Below are positions 12,611 through 23,460 of a DNA stretch of 64,000 bases, one piece after another; positions within the stretch are counted from its first letter, which is position 1, and the number at the start of each line of letters is the position of its first letter. The notes under the pieces were generated by a model. It was given only the letters and a program-made list of their open reading frames with translations, searched no databases and was not told the DNA's origin. Origin of the DNA: Thamnaconus septentrionalis (taxonomy: Eukaryota; Chordata; Actinopteri; Tetraodontiformes; Monacanthidae); contig CM020517.1 in assembly GCA_009823395.1 (NCBI GenBank), forward strand, positions 18,727,501 to 18,791,500. The letters are read 5' to 3'. A program made the position numbers and the translations under genes.

Positions 12611-12742
12611 TTACTTTGTGCCGTCCAGGTTCTTTGGGCCGGTGCAGATGTTGCTGCAGTACATTAGAAACTCCTGATCGTCCACGAACACTGCCTGCCA
12701 ATCAGCAGCTGCCAAGGCAGCCTCAGCTGTGGTCGACGCCAT
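12611..12742 (-). other. Small open frame of 43 codons, unidentified; possible 5' exon or uORF
   Basis: An ATG at 12742 in a strong context (A at -3, G at +4) opens a 43-aa frame beginning MASTTAEAALAAADWQAVF and ending at TAA 12611. Codon composition looks coding (few rare runs, balanced GC3) and contrasts with the surrounding CA tracts. It lies between traf3 coding exon 1 and the CpG-rich promoter, on the same strand. It may be an upstream ORF in an alternative traf3 leader exon, the first exon of another transcript (GTAAC follows the last AAA), or chance. I do not recognise the peptide. Confidence 0.3.
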
Positions 12743-13265
12743 CCTAGCGTTAGCAATAAAGTAATAAAGGCTCGTCGTGACGCGCAAGAGGAGCTAACGC
12801 TGCCACTTTCTGTGCCAACCGTCCAGGTGGATCGTCGTCCAGGTGTTGACGGGTCCGCTGATCCAACAGCTGATCATCGCCTGATTGGCTCCCGCTGTCA
12901 ACCCCTGACCCTTGACCCATGCAACATGTCATGAGCCCAACAACAACATAGCCAAAACCGAACCTGTGAACTGACTGAGTCAGCCGAAGCTCCCGGTCAC
13001 GTGACGTGTGCTGCCTGATCCGGCTCAATAACACACACCAAAGTCATTGACCACGGCAATGAGACCGTCAGCACATCATTGATCAATACCATTATAGAAC
13101 TAAACCAGCGGGACGATCGGCTGGTTGTCAATAAAGCTACAATACAAAACACCAACATTTGAACGTTAAGGCTGATTTATGAACGAGTGATTGATGATCG
13201 GTTGCTACTTTCATCTCCCTGTAAACACACAGAGAGAGAGAGAGAGAGAGAGCAAGAGAGGGACA

Positions 13266-13267
<2 letters not shown>

Positions 13268-13340
<73 letters not shown>
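13268..13340. repeat. (CA)n microsatellite, preceded by (GA)n
   Basis: (ga)n from about 13232 and then about 36 CA units to 13340, within the 5' non-coding part of traf3. Confidence 0.9.
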
Positions 13341-13345
<5 letters not shown>

Positions 13346-13568
13346 AGCAGCTAATGGTAACACAGGCTAGCCCGCTAGTTAGCTCGCTAGCTCCCTCCAT
13401 TCGATCTCCAATTATCTTCAATTCCCTGAAACCGCCAGTCAAGCGCAGTCTCTCGGGCGCGCGCGAGCGCGCTCCCGCGCAGCTAGCCGCTAGCACCTGG
13501 CCGTCTGTCCCTCCGCAGCTAGCCGCTAGGCTAACGGTGCTGCTCGGCTTCGAGCAGTTTCTACTCAC

Positions 13569-13970
13569 ATGAAGCTCCTCCGCGGCTCGGGGCCGCAGCT
13601 CGTCTCGCTAACTGCTCGGCTCGGCTCTCCCCGGGCTCAGACCGTCGGACTGCTGCCGCCGCCGGTGCCTCGGAGCCTCCGGGCCGCCGGCGGGTTCCTC
13701 ATGGTCCGGCTGCGGGTTCGGGAGCTGCTGGTGGTGGTGGTTGTGTTGTCGACGCGGTGGTTGTGTGTCCGTGTGTGTGTGTGTGTGTGTGCGAGAGAGA
13801 GACGCGGCGAAGCCTCCGGGATTCAGTTCGGACATCCAGCGGGGAAACTGGGCTGAACACGCTGGAAACCCCCTCCGCCGCTTCCGCCCAGGAAATCCCC
13901 CAGCCGCCCGCAGCGGCGCGGAACCGCCGCTGGGGGCACTGTGGCGCCGCCGCTTCCACCTCGGCACCTT
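13569..13970 (-). promoter_or_regulatory. traf3: Putative traf3 CpG-rich promoter and non-coding first exon
   Basis: CpG-dense block (gcgcgcgcgagcgcgc near 13455; ccgccgccgg near 13655; ggcgcc near 13940) at the 5' side of traf3. On the minus strand a consensus donor CAT|GTGAGTAG ends a GC-rich exon at 13569, giving a splice partner for the acceptor at 12161. The transcription start is not resolved; a (CA)n/(GT)n interruption sits at 13770-13793. The gene assignment is inferred from strand and splice-site order. Confidence 0.55.
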
Positions 13971-14408
13971 CCAAACGCGCCGTGATGACGATTTTAATGT
14001 TTTTCATATAAAAGAGGAAATTCAAAAAATTTGTTGGGGAAAAAAACTGGAATATGATCAATTTGTCATCTAGTTTGCATCATTAATGTTCCACTCCTAG
14101 GTTATAACTATTAAACGTAAAATAATTATATAAATTTAAGATGTAGAATTATGTATTTGTAAAATAATATATTTAATATATAAATTGACATGCATATAAA
14201 TAATATAATACAATGCAAATAATTATATACAATTATAATTAATTAATTATAATATATTATAGCCATTTCTGTTGAGATGGGTGGAGGTGTGTTTTGTCAT
14301 GTGACCCCAGGACAGTCACCTGGTCTGTGGTCATGTGACCACTTTGATTCAATTTGACCGCATTGAAGACCTGAGGAACAAAAGAAGCCAAACAAACAAC
14401 AAAGTGGT

Positions 14409-14414
14409 TTTATT
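14409..14414 (-). terminator. rcor1: Putative rcor1 poly-A signal (AATAAA)
   Basis: AATAAA on the minus strand about 195 bp after the rcor1 stop codon, the first such hexamer downstream. It is followed at lower coordinates by AT-rich DNA (14000-14270). Confidence 0.5.
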
Positions 14415-14606
14415 CATAAACTTTTTTTTTTTTTTTTGTCTAAAACTGATGACATCATCACCAGGAGACACGCCCCCTCCCTGAGTGACATCACAAACAT
14501 GGCTTGACAAAAAAGAGAGGAAAAGCATTTGAGCGACAGGTGCGAGCCAACGTCCTATTGGTCCAGAGAGAACAGGGTGAGGGGCGGGGCCTCAGGTCAC
14601 ATGGTC

Positions 14607-17381
14607 TCAGGAGGGGAGGGGCTTCTGGGCGTCCGCCGGAGAGGGCGACTCCTGGAGAAGAGAGAGATCGAGAGAGAGAGCGAGAGGGTGATGGACTGCT
14701 GGTCCATAGATATTTACGAACCTTCAGTGACCTCCAGACCTCCAGCCCTGCTCACCTCCTTGGTCTCCCTGGTCTCCCTGGCTGCAGGCTCCTCCTCCTC
14801 GGTTTCCATCCTGTCGTCCTCCTCCCCGCTGGCTCCGCCCACAAGGCCGTGCTCTGCCTCCCACTCCTGCAGCACCTCGTCCAGGTTGAACCTGCGTCTG
14901 TAGTTCACCAGGAAGTTCTTCACCTGGACCACCGACTTGTTCCCAATGACGTCCGAGATGGCCTGGAAGTCCCGCCCATACTTCCTGATGGCTGCAGGAC
15001 AACAGGATGATTGACAGGCCCAGCAGCCAATGGCGGCCCAGATGGACGTCTCCTTACCTTGAACGGCCAACAGCTGCTCCTCCGTTGTCCAGCGGTTGTT
15101 GAACTTCTGGGTGACCTGAGCACAGACCAGGACCAGAACTCAGAACCAGAGCCACCAGAACCAGACACACCAAGACCAGAGCCAGACACACCAAGACCAG
15201 AACCAAATACATCAAAACTCAGAAACAGACACACAAAGACCTGCGGCAACACACAACAGAACAAAGGTCGCGACCTCTGGCTGCCTGAACTCCTGGACCC
15301 CTGAGCCGATCTTCTCCTTGATGGAGCTGTTGGACTGTTTGATGGTCTGGATCTGAGGAGGACAGACAGAAAGGTGGTGAGGGGTGAGACTGCTGAGGGT
15401 GAGACGGCCGAGGCGGAGACGGCTGAGGGGTGAGATGGCCTTGGGTGCGACAGTCGAGGGTGAGACGGCAAGAGTGAAACGGCCGGGGGAGAGACAGCTG
15501 ATGGTGAGATGGCCGAGGGTGAGACAGTGAGATGGCCGGGGGTGAGACAGCTGAGGGGTGAGAAGGCTGAGGGTGAGATAGCTGATGGTGAGACAGCAGG
15601 GGTTGAGACGGCTGAGGGTGAGACAGCAGGGGGTGAGACGGCTGAGGGTGAGATGACTGGAGGGTGAGACAGCTGGAGGGTGAGACAGCCGGGGGTGAGA
15701 CGGCTGAGGGTGAGATGACTGGAGGGTGAGACAGCCGGGGGTGAGACAGCTAGAGGGTGAGACGGCACCTGTCTCTTGATGGAGACCAGCTGGGTGTCCA
15801 GCTGCTTGAGGAGGCCCTGAGGGGAGGAGAGCAGAGCCAGGATGTCCTGGTGCTGCAGGAACATCCCTCGAGGTGGTCTCTTCTTCAGCCGCTGGGACCC
15901 CCTGCTGCCCGTCTGAAGCAGGGAGACAGGTCGGAGGGAGACAGGTGTCAGCAGAGAGACAGGTGGGCAGAGAGAGACAGGTGGTTAGCAGGGAGACAGG
16001 TGGGGGTCAGCAGGGAGACAGGTGGGGGTCCAGGCGGGAGACAGATGTGGGGGCGGTTACCTTCAGTCCAGGAGTAGGTTTGACCTCTGGTCTCTCTGAT
16101 CCAACGCAGGTCTGGAAGAGAAGCAGTCAGTCAGTCAGTGGTCCAACAAGACCTGGTGGTCCAGTGGGACCCGCTAGTCCAGTAAGACTAAGAGCTGCTG
16201 GTCCAGCAGTATCTGCTTATGCAGCAGGACCTGGTGGTCCAGCAGGAACTGACCTCCTTCTTCTCATCCTTCAGTGGGTCCAACTCAGCCTCACCAGGAG
16301 GGTTCACGTTGTGGTCCTCAGCCTCCTCATCACTGGAACACCGAGCAGATAGTGGCATCAGGGTCAGAACACCTGTCTGTCTGTCCTACTGTCTGACTGC
16401 CTGCCTGCCTGCTTGCTTGTCTGTCTCCCAGACCCACCTGTCGCCCCGGTCCCTGCGGGCCTTGCGGCTCTGCCGGTCCATCAGGCTGGTCTTGCTGCGG
16501 CTCTTCTTCCACGAGTAGTAGAAGCGAACCAGGCTGGACATGGAGCGGTCGGGCAGCTTGGGAGGAGAGCAGACAGACAGGTGGTCAGGTGGTGGTTGGT
16601 GTCTGCTTCTGTGGAGTCTGGTTCTGGGTGGGCTGAGCAGCACCATCTGCTGGATGCGGTGGAAACTCTTGCCGTGGAAGCTGAAGGCCTGTTCAAACAG
16701 AACCCGGTCCTCCACCGTCCACTCGTCCGGGAACGGAGTGAAGTTGGGGAGGTCGGCCAGGGACTTCTCGACGTTGTGCTGGTGCCAGAAGAGCATGCCC
16801 AGGGCCTGGAGGGTGAGACAGGTAGTGAGAGGGTGAGAGAGAGAGAGAGGTAGTGAAGAGAGAGAGACATGAAGTGAGAGAGACAGGAAGTGAACCCACC
16901 TGCTCCACATTGTAGCCGTGCTTGTCTTTGGCGATGGAGACGTACTCGTCCACTGGGAGAGAGAGAGAGAGAGAGAGATTCTGGTCATGTGACCTGCTCA
17001 CTTCCAGTCAGCTGATCCACCTGCTGCTGCTGTTGCTGCTCTTACACTGGATCTGGTTGAGGGCGTTGCTGGGCAGCCACACCAACATGCCCAGGTTGTC
17101 CCTGAGCTGGGCGGCCTGGGCCACCTCTGAGAGGTCGGAGGTCAGGGATCAGCAGGGAGAGGGGGACAGGAAGGACAGTCAGTCCGAGCATCTGCAAAAC
17201 TCTGTATCAACCAACCACAAGTCACAACAACAACAACAACAACAACAAGCAGCCGCAAACAGCAGTGCTGCTCGCTGTTCGAGGCTACCGACCAGAGCTG
17301 ACACTCTTACCCGGGTCAAAATCCGGAACCACGGCCTGGTACTGGGGCCCGACCCGCATCCCACCTCCGGCTGGAGCGCGC

Positions 17382-17432
<51 letters not shown>

Positions 17433-17661
17433 AAGGGAGGGTTAGCTCGGGGCTAGCAGCGGGACTCCCCGGTGTTCGAGGCTACCACCCACCGTGCTCC
17501 TCGTCGCTGCTGGAGCCTGAACTTCCTTCTTCCCAGCAGCTGTTTCCATTACCGGACAGGCTCTTGCCGCCGGGCTGCGCCGCCGCTCCGGGGCCGCCCG
17601 CCGGGGCTCGACCCCTCCTCTTCCCCGGAGCCTCCGACATCCGCTCGAGCATCGCCGGCAT
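14607..17661 (-). CDS. rcor1: REST corepressor 1 (CoREST), complete, 13 coding exons
   Basis: Nuclear scaffold joining LSD1/KDM1A and HDAC1/2 and bridging them to nucleosomes and REST. Exons: 17661-17493, 17370-17311, 17126-17046, 16952-16900, 16805-16644, 16556-16438, 16332-16254, 16111-16061, 15912-15769, 15352-15275, 15115-15058, 14991-14756, 14651-14607; 1335 bp, 444 aa (human about 480). All junctions are GT/AG with matching phases. The start MPAMLERM with GKRRGR and the acidic [14 protein letters not shown] mark CoREST. ELM2 about 57-145, SANT1 about 148-199 ([20 protein letters not shown]), linker helix about 275-330, SANT2 about 339-393 ([19 protein letters not shown]). The alanine-rich N-terminus of the mammalian protein is mostly absent. 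The short last exon ([14 protein letters not shown]) is the least certain. A minus-strand poly-A signal lies at 14409-14414. Paralogues rcor2/3 are less likely given the traf3 and ankrd9 neighbours. Confidence 0.92.
15373..15766. repeat. Minisatellite in the rcor1 intron between exons 9 and 10
   Basis: Dozens of imperfect 11-13 bp units (ggctgagggtgagac type) run from just past exon 10 (15275-15352) to 2 bp before exon 9 (starts 15769). On the minus strand the array stays open in the exon 9 frame and would read as a Ser/Pro/Ala/Val-rich string, but it enters exon 10 out of frame. It therefore acts as intron. Confidence 0.9.
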
Positions 17662-17697
17662 TGCGAGGAGCGAGCTCACCCTGCGGCTAACGGCTCG

Positions 17698-17699
<2 letters not shown>

Positions 17700-17728
<29 letters not shown>

Positions 17729-17900
17729 AACCGGAGCTAGCAGGGGCTCGGCTAAGCTAAGCAGCCTGAGCTAGCTGCTACACTCACTGGCCGCTGTTTC
17801 CGGAGCGCAACAGGAAGTTTGGGGGGGTTGATCGATGGATCGGTCACGTGTCTCCACAGCCCTCACAGGCTGCGGATGAAAACATCACGTGATGCGGCAA
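17700..17900 (-). promoter_or_regulatory. rcor1: rcor1 promoter region with two CACGTG boxes
   Basis: Upstream of the rcor1 start. It carries a CAG/CTG run (17698-17729), an ETS-like caggaagt near 17810, and two E-boxes: GTCACGTG (core 17845-17850) and palindromic ATCACGTGAT (core 17886-17891). The flanks fit USF/TFE-type bHLH-ZIP sites. The start site is not resolved. Confidence 0.45.
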
Positions 17901-17931
17901 AGCGACAGTCGTCACGAATACGCGGTGACCT

Positions 17932-18616
17932 TTTCTTTTCTTTTCTTTTTTAATCTAAAAGATGCAAACGGTCAACAAGCAACATGGACTGACACCAGAG
18001 TCACACCATCACATCAGCCACTTCATTGGCTCATACATACATACAAATATGTATGTATCTACATATCTATAACTTCATATATTTATGTAAGTATACACAC
18101 ATTTGTGTGTATAGCCTTTAACTAAAATTTCTATTAAAAATAATTATCAATCAAACAATTTCCTTCCCCCAAAAAAAAACGAAAAGACGAGTCTTTATTA
18201 TTCAAACTTTGATTTATTGTCAAAAGCTAAATACACTAAATCCATGGTCAGTTTGGTGAGGAGAAGTTTGTAGATGGATTGTGTTCTTTATGTCTTCAGT
18301 TTTCATAGGTGTGTCTTACATTTGTTCAAACAAGGCTTGTGTTTGTCCTACCCACCGGTCTTCTCTGACAGTTGGGTCACGCCTCCATCAAATCAGCTGA
18401 TAAAGACGAGTCACACACGCCACCAAAAGTGACACTTCTGAGGGAGGCGGAAGCTCTGGCGAAGCATGCATGTCAAACACAACCTTTGAACAAAAGAAAA
18501 GGACACAAACCGAGGAGTAGTTTGTGTTTTCTCTCTCTTCTACGACTGTGGGAGTAAGGTGAGTAAGGTGAGACTCAGTTTCAGTCTCAGTCTCCATCTG
18601 TCAGCAGCAGTATATG
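17932..18616. other. Gene-free AT-rich intergenic DNA
   Basis: Low-complexity T/A-rich DNA with (cata)n near 18030. No coding or RNA signal is seen between rcor1 and the foldback element. Confidence 0.5.
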
Positions 18617-19775
18617 GGGCGCCGTTTGTAAAGTTTCTCATGCTTAAAATAACAGCAACATTTTGTCACATTTAGTTTCAAATCAAGTTTTTTTGAAAAA
18701 AATTGTGTGCATTTTTTTTTTTTTTTGCACATTTAACACTTTAAATCTAAATGTTAAATTTAAATGTTACACCTAAATCTAGATGTTACACCTGAATGTT
18801 TAGGGTGAAATTAAACATTTAGCTAATATGCAAATTCAAGCTGCCGGCAACCGGAAGTAGCACAATAAAAGCTCGACGAAACTCTGTTTTTAGTGTCAAT
18901 TAACGAATAAACAACTATCTTTTCTGGAGAAACTGCCTCTTGGGCATAGATTACGGTGATTATAAGTAGCCAAAAATGACAAAACCCGTTTGGAGAAACT
19001 ATATTTTACGAGTACCTTGAGTGTTTAGTGTCACTTTTAGTCTTGTGCGGGACTTACGACCTGTGGCCCCTACAACCAGCCACAGGGGTGTGGCTCATGA
19101 ACCTGCAGCTGCCTCCACAGCCGTTGCCTGTTGGTCATGCATACACTGCTAACATGTCCGACTCGGTGCTGGCAGAAAACCTCGGCAGAGCCGTTTTGGT
19201 GGCTATACGAAAGTTTTGAACAACCCCCACAGGGCCAGGAAAAGTTTGGCTGGTCGTAGGGGCCACAGGTCGTAAGTCCCGCACAAAACTAAGTGACACT
19301 AAACACTCAAGGTACTTGTAAAATATAGTTTCTCCAAACGGGTTTGTTATTTTGGGTACTTATAATCACCGTAATCTATGTCCAAGAGGCAGTTTCTCCA
19401 GAAAAGATAGTTGTTTATTCGTTATTTGACACTAAAACAGTTCAACATCGTCGAACTTTTATTGTGGTACTTCCGGTTGCCGGCAGCTCTAATTTGCATA
19501 TTAACTAAATGTTTAATTTCACCCGAAACATTTAGGTGTAACATTTAAATGTAACATTTAGATTTCGATTTAACATTTCGATTTAGCATTTCGATTTAAA
19601 TTTAACGTTTAGTTTTAGATTTAACATTTAGATTTAACATCAAGATTTAAAGTGTTAAATGTGCTAAAAAGTGACTTTCAAAAATGCACACAAATTTTTT
19701 AAGACATGATTTGAAGCTAAATGTGACAAAATGTTGCTGTTATTTTAAGCATGAGAAACTTTACAAACGGCGCCC
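18617..19775. mobile_element. Foldback (long inverted repeat) element, 1.16 kb, MITE-like
   Basis: Begins ggcgccgtttgtaaag and ends ctttacaaacggcgcc. The two arms (about 18617-19083 and 19248-19775) are imperfect reverse complements over their whole length: for example cttaaaataacagcaac versus gttgctgttattttaag, and gcgggacttacgacctgtgg versus ccacaggtcgtaagtcccgc. A 160-bp core lies between them. No transposase is present and no clear target-site duplication could be seen. It is presumably a non-autonomous DNA element; the family is unknown to me. Confidence 0.8.
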
Positions 19776-20350
19776 AGGCACCTTCACCCCTGTGCAAAAA
19801 TGATTGCAAAATACTTCATTTTCAAATCACAATGTACACATGATGTGTTTTTCTAATACCTTGTCTCGGTGACGGAGTCATTGAGCGGCGTCATCTAAAA
19901 ACGGACCACCAGGTGGCACAATTCCACCGTGTGTTGGCAGCATTTTACACACTGTACCTTTAAGAAGCCAAATAACATTTCAGCACAATAGATAGAAGAA
20001 GAGATACTACTACTACTACTACTACTACTGCTACTGCTACTCTACTACTGCTACTACTACTACTAGTAGCGATAATAAATGGTCGGGACCTGATGCATCA
20101 TTCTACAGCCCACGGCCAGCAGGGGGTGCTCTCGGACTGTGCGCAGCAGCAGGAACGATGACGTGTCTGTGACGTCACCAGGTCAGTAAACAGGCAGATC
20201 ACGTGTCAGTCAGTCCTCATTGATCTTCCGCGTGTCCGTCGGAGCGGAATGTCCGATATGTGAGACTCGCTAAGCCCCGCCCCCCCCTCCCGGCCCGCCC
20301 CCCTCCCCAAAACAAATATCCACACATGGGCTTGTGGGGGTAAGGGGGGG
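19776..20350. other. Intergenic DNA with a TE-end-like segment and a (TAC)n run
   Basis: The segment around 19940-19968 (ttttacacactgtaccttta) resembles a terminal sequence also seen inverted near 32905-32925 (ttaaaggtccagtgtgtaaaa), suggesting a shared dispersed repeat. A (tac)n/(tgc) run is at 20009-20070. Upstream ankrd9 promoter DNA begins to the right. Confidence 0.45.
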
Positions 20351-20360
20351 GGGATAAAAG
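20351..20360 (+). promoter_or_regulatory. ankrd9: TATA-like box upstream of ankrd9
   Basis: ggataaaagt after a G-run, about 185 bp before the ankrd9 ATG, in GC-rich DNA. Placed as a TATA-like element by position and sequence; the start site is not determined. Confidence 0.4.
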
Positions 20361-20537
20361 TCAAGCAACTCGCGCGGTCACAGGGCGGGACAGAGACCCA
20401 GCTGTCCCAGGACCAGGGCCAGGACCAGAGACTGGACCAGGACCAGCAGGACCTGTTGACTGAGCCAGGACCTTCGACTAAGACCAGGACCGGGTCCCTC
20501 CCCAGGTCCCCGGACCCCCCCGAATCCCCACCCCACC

Positions 20538-21384
20538 ATGCCGTGGCTGCTGCCCCGCGAGCTGGAGCGCCTGTGCTCGTCCCCGTCGCAGCGCGAGTGC
20601 GAGCGCACCTCCTTTTCCTTCTACTGCGCGGTGCGCGACCGACTTCCGGTCTGGACACTGGAGGACATGCGCAGTATGGAGGTGTTCTGCTGGGACGACG
20701 GCCGCCCGCGCGCCTTCTTGCCCTCCGAGGCGCTGCTCTACGCGCTCGTGCACGACCACGGCGACTACGCGCGCTACCTGCTCGACAGCTTCTCCGTGAG
20801 CGCGCTACGGCCGCCGCGCTGCCACTTCTGCCGCGTGGGCGGCTGCGGCGCGCCGCACCTGGCGGTGGCGGTGCGCTACGACCGCGTAGCCATCCTCGCG
20901 GCCATGCTGGAGGCGCTCAAGGCGCACGAGCCGCCGGGCACGCGCCGTCAGTACCTGGAGAGCCGCGGCGGCGGCTGCGCGCACGCGCTGGCCGACGCGA
21001 GCAAGACGGCGGTGCAGCTCGCGGTGGAGCTGTCGCGCGCCGACTGCCTGCTGCTGCTGCTCGCGCACGGCGCGCGACCCGACGCGCTGGACGCGGCGCT
21101 GCAGCGGCTCGGCGCGGCGAGCGGCGATGCAGACGCGGCGCAGCCGCGCGGCGCACCGCTGCCTCGACTTCCTGCTGCTCTTCTGGCCCGGAGCGCCGCC
21201 CGCCGCCGCGCGCCCCCTGCAGGAGGAGCCGCAGCGCTGGCAAAGGCTGCTGGGAAAGCGAGTCTTCAGCTGGCTGCGCGGCCTGGCCCCGCCCCCGCTG
21301 CTGTTGCAGGCGCTGCGCTGCCTGGCCCAGTCCGGTCCGGACCGGATCGCCTCGTTGCCGGACTTCCTGTTGCTGCACGCCTAG
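20538..21384 (+). CDS. ankrd9: Ankyrin repeat domain 9, single exon, with an apparent +1 frameshift
   Basis: Family members are single-coding-exon, about 300 aa, reported as cullin-RING substrate receptors that influence IMPDH2 and lipid metabolism. The ATG at 20538 has a perfect CACCATG context. The N-terminal two thirds (VRDRLPVWTLEDM, SEALLYALVHDHGDYARYLL, HLAVAVRYDRVAIL, ELSRADCLLLLLAHGARP) and the C-terminal part (RWQRLLGKRVFSWLRGLAPP, SLPDFLLLHA) are both clear ANKRD9, but they lie in different frames. The switch falls between about 21100 and 21150, in extremely GC-rich DNA, and needs one base skipped. The C-terminal frame stops at TAG 21382-21384. It is either a sequencing or assembly indel or a real lesion; the unshifted frame would run on to 21395 with a non-homologous tail. 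The gene is divergent from rcor1, as I recall for human. Confidence 0.88.
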
Positions 21385-21930
21385 GTGCCCCATGACGTCA
21401 CGCGTCGGCAGCCGGCGCCGCGGGAAGCACGTGGTTGTTGTTGTCAGTGTAAATAGTGTTGAACTTGTGGAGGGGGAGGGGCTCTAGGACCCTGAAGAGA
21501 AGCACCTGGGGTCTGTCGGCTCTGGGACCCTGCAGCGCCACCTGCAGGTGGACGTGCTCAGGGCGCTTCAGGTGGGCAGAAACCAAGGTGCGCTGTGATT
21601 GGTTGGCTGTGGCAGGGGTGGGTTGGCGGGACTACTGACCTGCAGGTGACGTCAGTCAGGTGACCTGCTGGACGACTGCAGAGCTCCAAACTTAAAACCT
21701 TCCAATGAGAAGAGCTCGCTGCACTGCTGCAGTGCATCTTGGGAAACGGCCCAGCGAGGCTCTGTGGAGTGGTGCATGATGGGAGTGATGATGGGAGGAA
21801 GAGGAAGTTTGGTGGGAGGGGCATCTATCAGCGGGTCCAATCATGAGTAGGGTTTGCCAGCAGCGTGCACAGGAAGTGCCGCCCTCCTACTTCCTGCTGC
21901 CAGAAGTTGAACCTTGTCGTGTTTGTTGTG

Positions 21931-21936
21931 AATAAA
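21931..21936 (+). terminator. ankrd9: ankrd9 poly-A signal
   Basis: AATAAA about 550 bp after the ankrd9 stop, followed by a tttt/gtgt-type downstream region. It is the first plus-strand hexamer after the gene. Confidence 0.55.
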
Positions 21937-22392
21937 GTTTTACAAACAACATTCAGTCGAGTCTTTCATTGGTTCCCATGAATCACCAGGGAGCCAATCA
22001 CAGTTCAGTGTCCTGCAGCGCCACCGGGTGGACAACAGAGTCATGAGGCAGACTCGAGACAAACACCAGCTTAAGTCAGTGGGCGGAGTCAGTAGAACCA
22101 ATCAGACTCCTGCTGGTCAGAGTGGTTCAAGTGTGAGAGGAACCAGGTGAGTTTGTTCTTCCAGGTCAGAACCAGCAGGAACCAGCAGGGGGCAGTGGAT
22201 CCAGTGGAGGCTAGGAGGCCTTCAAACTGGTTCAAACTGGTTTTAAACTGGTTCAACTGTTTCAGTGTTGCTGGAGGCCAGACAGTCAGGTGAACCTCAG
22301 GCAGCCAATAGCAGCTCTCCTCATCATCAGCTTCCTGTGGGTGTGACTCACAGGAAGTGACCAGACTGACCAGTATAACCAGCGGGCTATAG

Positions 22393-22423
<31 letters not shown>

Positions 22424-22628
22424 CATACTGTACACAAACACACAGACACAGACACACACACATATATATATACATATATATATGTAATGTGATAGCTTCA
22501 GTGTGTGTGTGTGTCTGTGTGTGTCTGTGTATTTGCTGCTGGTTGTTCAGGGTCCTAGAGTGTTTCCTAGGGTGTGTTGGGGGCAGGGCCATTCTCAGGT
22601 GATGTACTGCACCTGGAGAGGAGTGAAC

Positions 22629-22631
22629 CAG

Positions 22632-22662
<31 letters not shown>

Positions 22663-22666
22663 TCTG

Positions 22667-22755
<89 letters not shown>
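22629..22755. repeat. (CT)n microsatellite
   Basis: Over 100 bp of near-perfect CT repeats with occasional G or CC interruptions. Long open frames crossing it on both strands are artefacts. Confidence 0.9.
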
Positions 22756-22757
<2 letters not shown>

Positions 22758-22885
22758 CCCTCTCTCACTCTCTCTCAGCGTGCTCCAGGTGGACTGCAGG
22801 TGAGCTTTGAAGCTCGTCTTCACTCCTGCTTCTGCTGCAGTCTGTTGAGACAGGACTCTAACTTCTAACTGTCTGTACACACAGA

Positions 22886-23460
22886 CAGTTGCTGTGTCTC
22901 AATTCAGGCACTGCGTCCTTGAAATGCGCATTTTGAAAGGAAGTTGTGTCATAGCACTGCGCGAAGGCTCCTCCCAATTCCCAAGGGTGCTTAGGACGCT
23001 CAAAATGCACCCTCGTTTTAGCCGATTCCAAGGATGCACCGCTACTATCCTTCACCTCCTTCTGTATCCCATGATGCTTTGCGTGCTGCTGCAAAGCATT
23101 GTAGGATCCTGGGAAGTCAGCTGAAATTAGCGCCATCTACTGGCAAAGACACGACGTATAAATTTAAGTATTGAAGTTTCACATAAAGTATCCAGTTTTT
23201 AACGTAGGATTTTACTTATTTGATCATCCAACGCCATCGTTAGATGGCGAACCAATGGTTAGCTTGATGCTATGAAAACGTCACTTCCGGGGTTGGCCAG
23301 CAGGAGGAAACGGCGGTAACGCAAATGAGGAAATACGCCGAAGGCTAGACCGTCCCATGTGGTTACCGGGGAGGCGGGGTTTGGTCCGTCCTTCTAGGCC
23401 GGGTACTCGAAAAACGCTTCCTTCAGACGGAGGACACTCGTCTGAAGGACACAGGTTGTA
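22886..23460. mobile_element. Probable hAT-type non-autonomous DNA element
   Basis: Starts with cagttgctgtgtctcaattc, a terminal motif typical of fish hAT MITEs, and carries subterminal gcgtcctt/aaggacgc-like words. The right end is not certain; ctgaaggacacaggttg near 23445-23460 is the best candidate. No transposase frame is seen. Confidence 0.4.

Noticed and set aside
14920..15864. A 314-codon minus-strand frame with [11 protein letters not shown] repeats
   Set aside because: It starts inside rcor1 exon 9 and runs through the intronic minisatellite; it is out of frame with exon 10, so it is not a separate protein.
20456..21487. A 343-codon plus-strand frame starting upstream of ankrd9
   Set aside because: It is an Arg/Ala-rich shadow frame of GC-rich ankrd9 DNA and has no similarity; the ANKRD9 protein is in the other two frames.
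22089..22880. A 263-codon minus-strand frame with (ER)n
   Set aside because: Created by the (CT)n tract and flanking repeats; no domain and no splice context.
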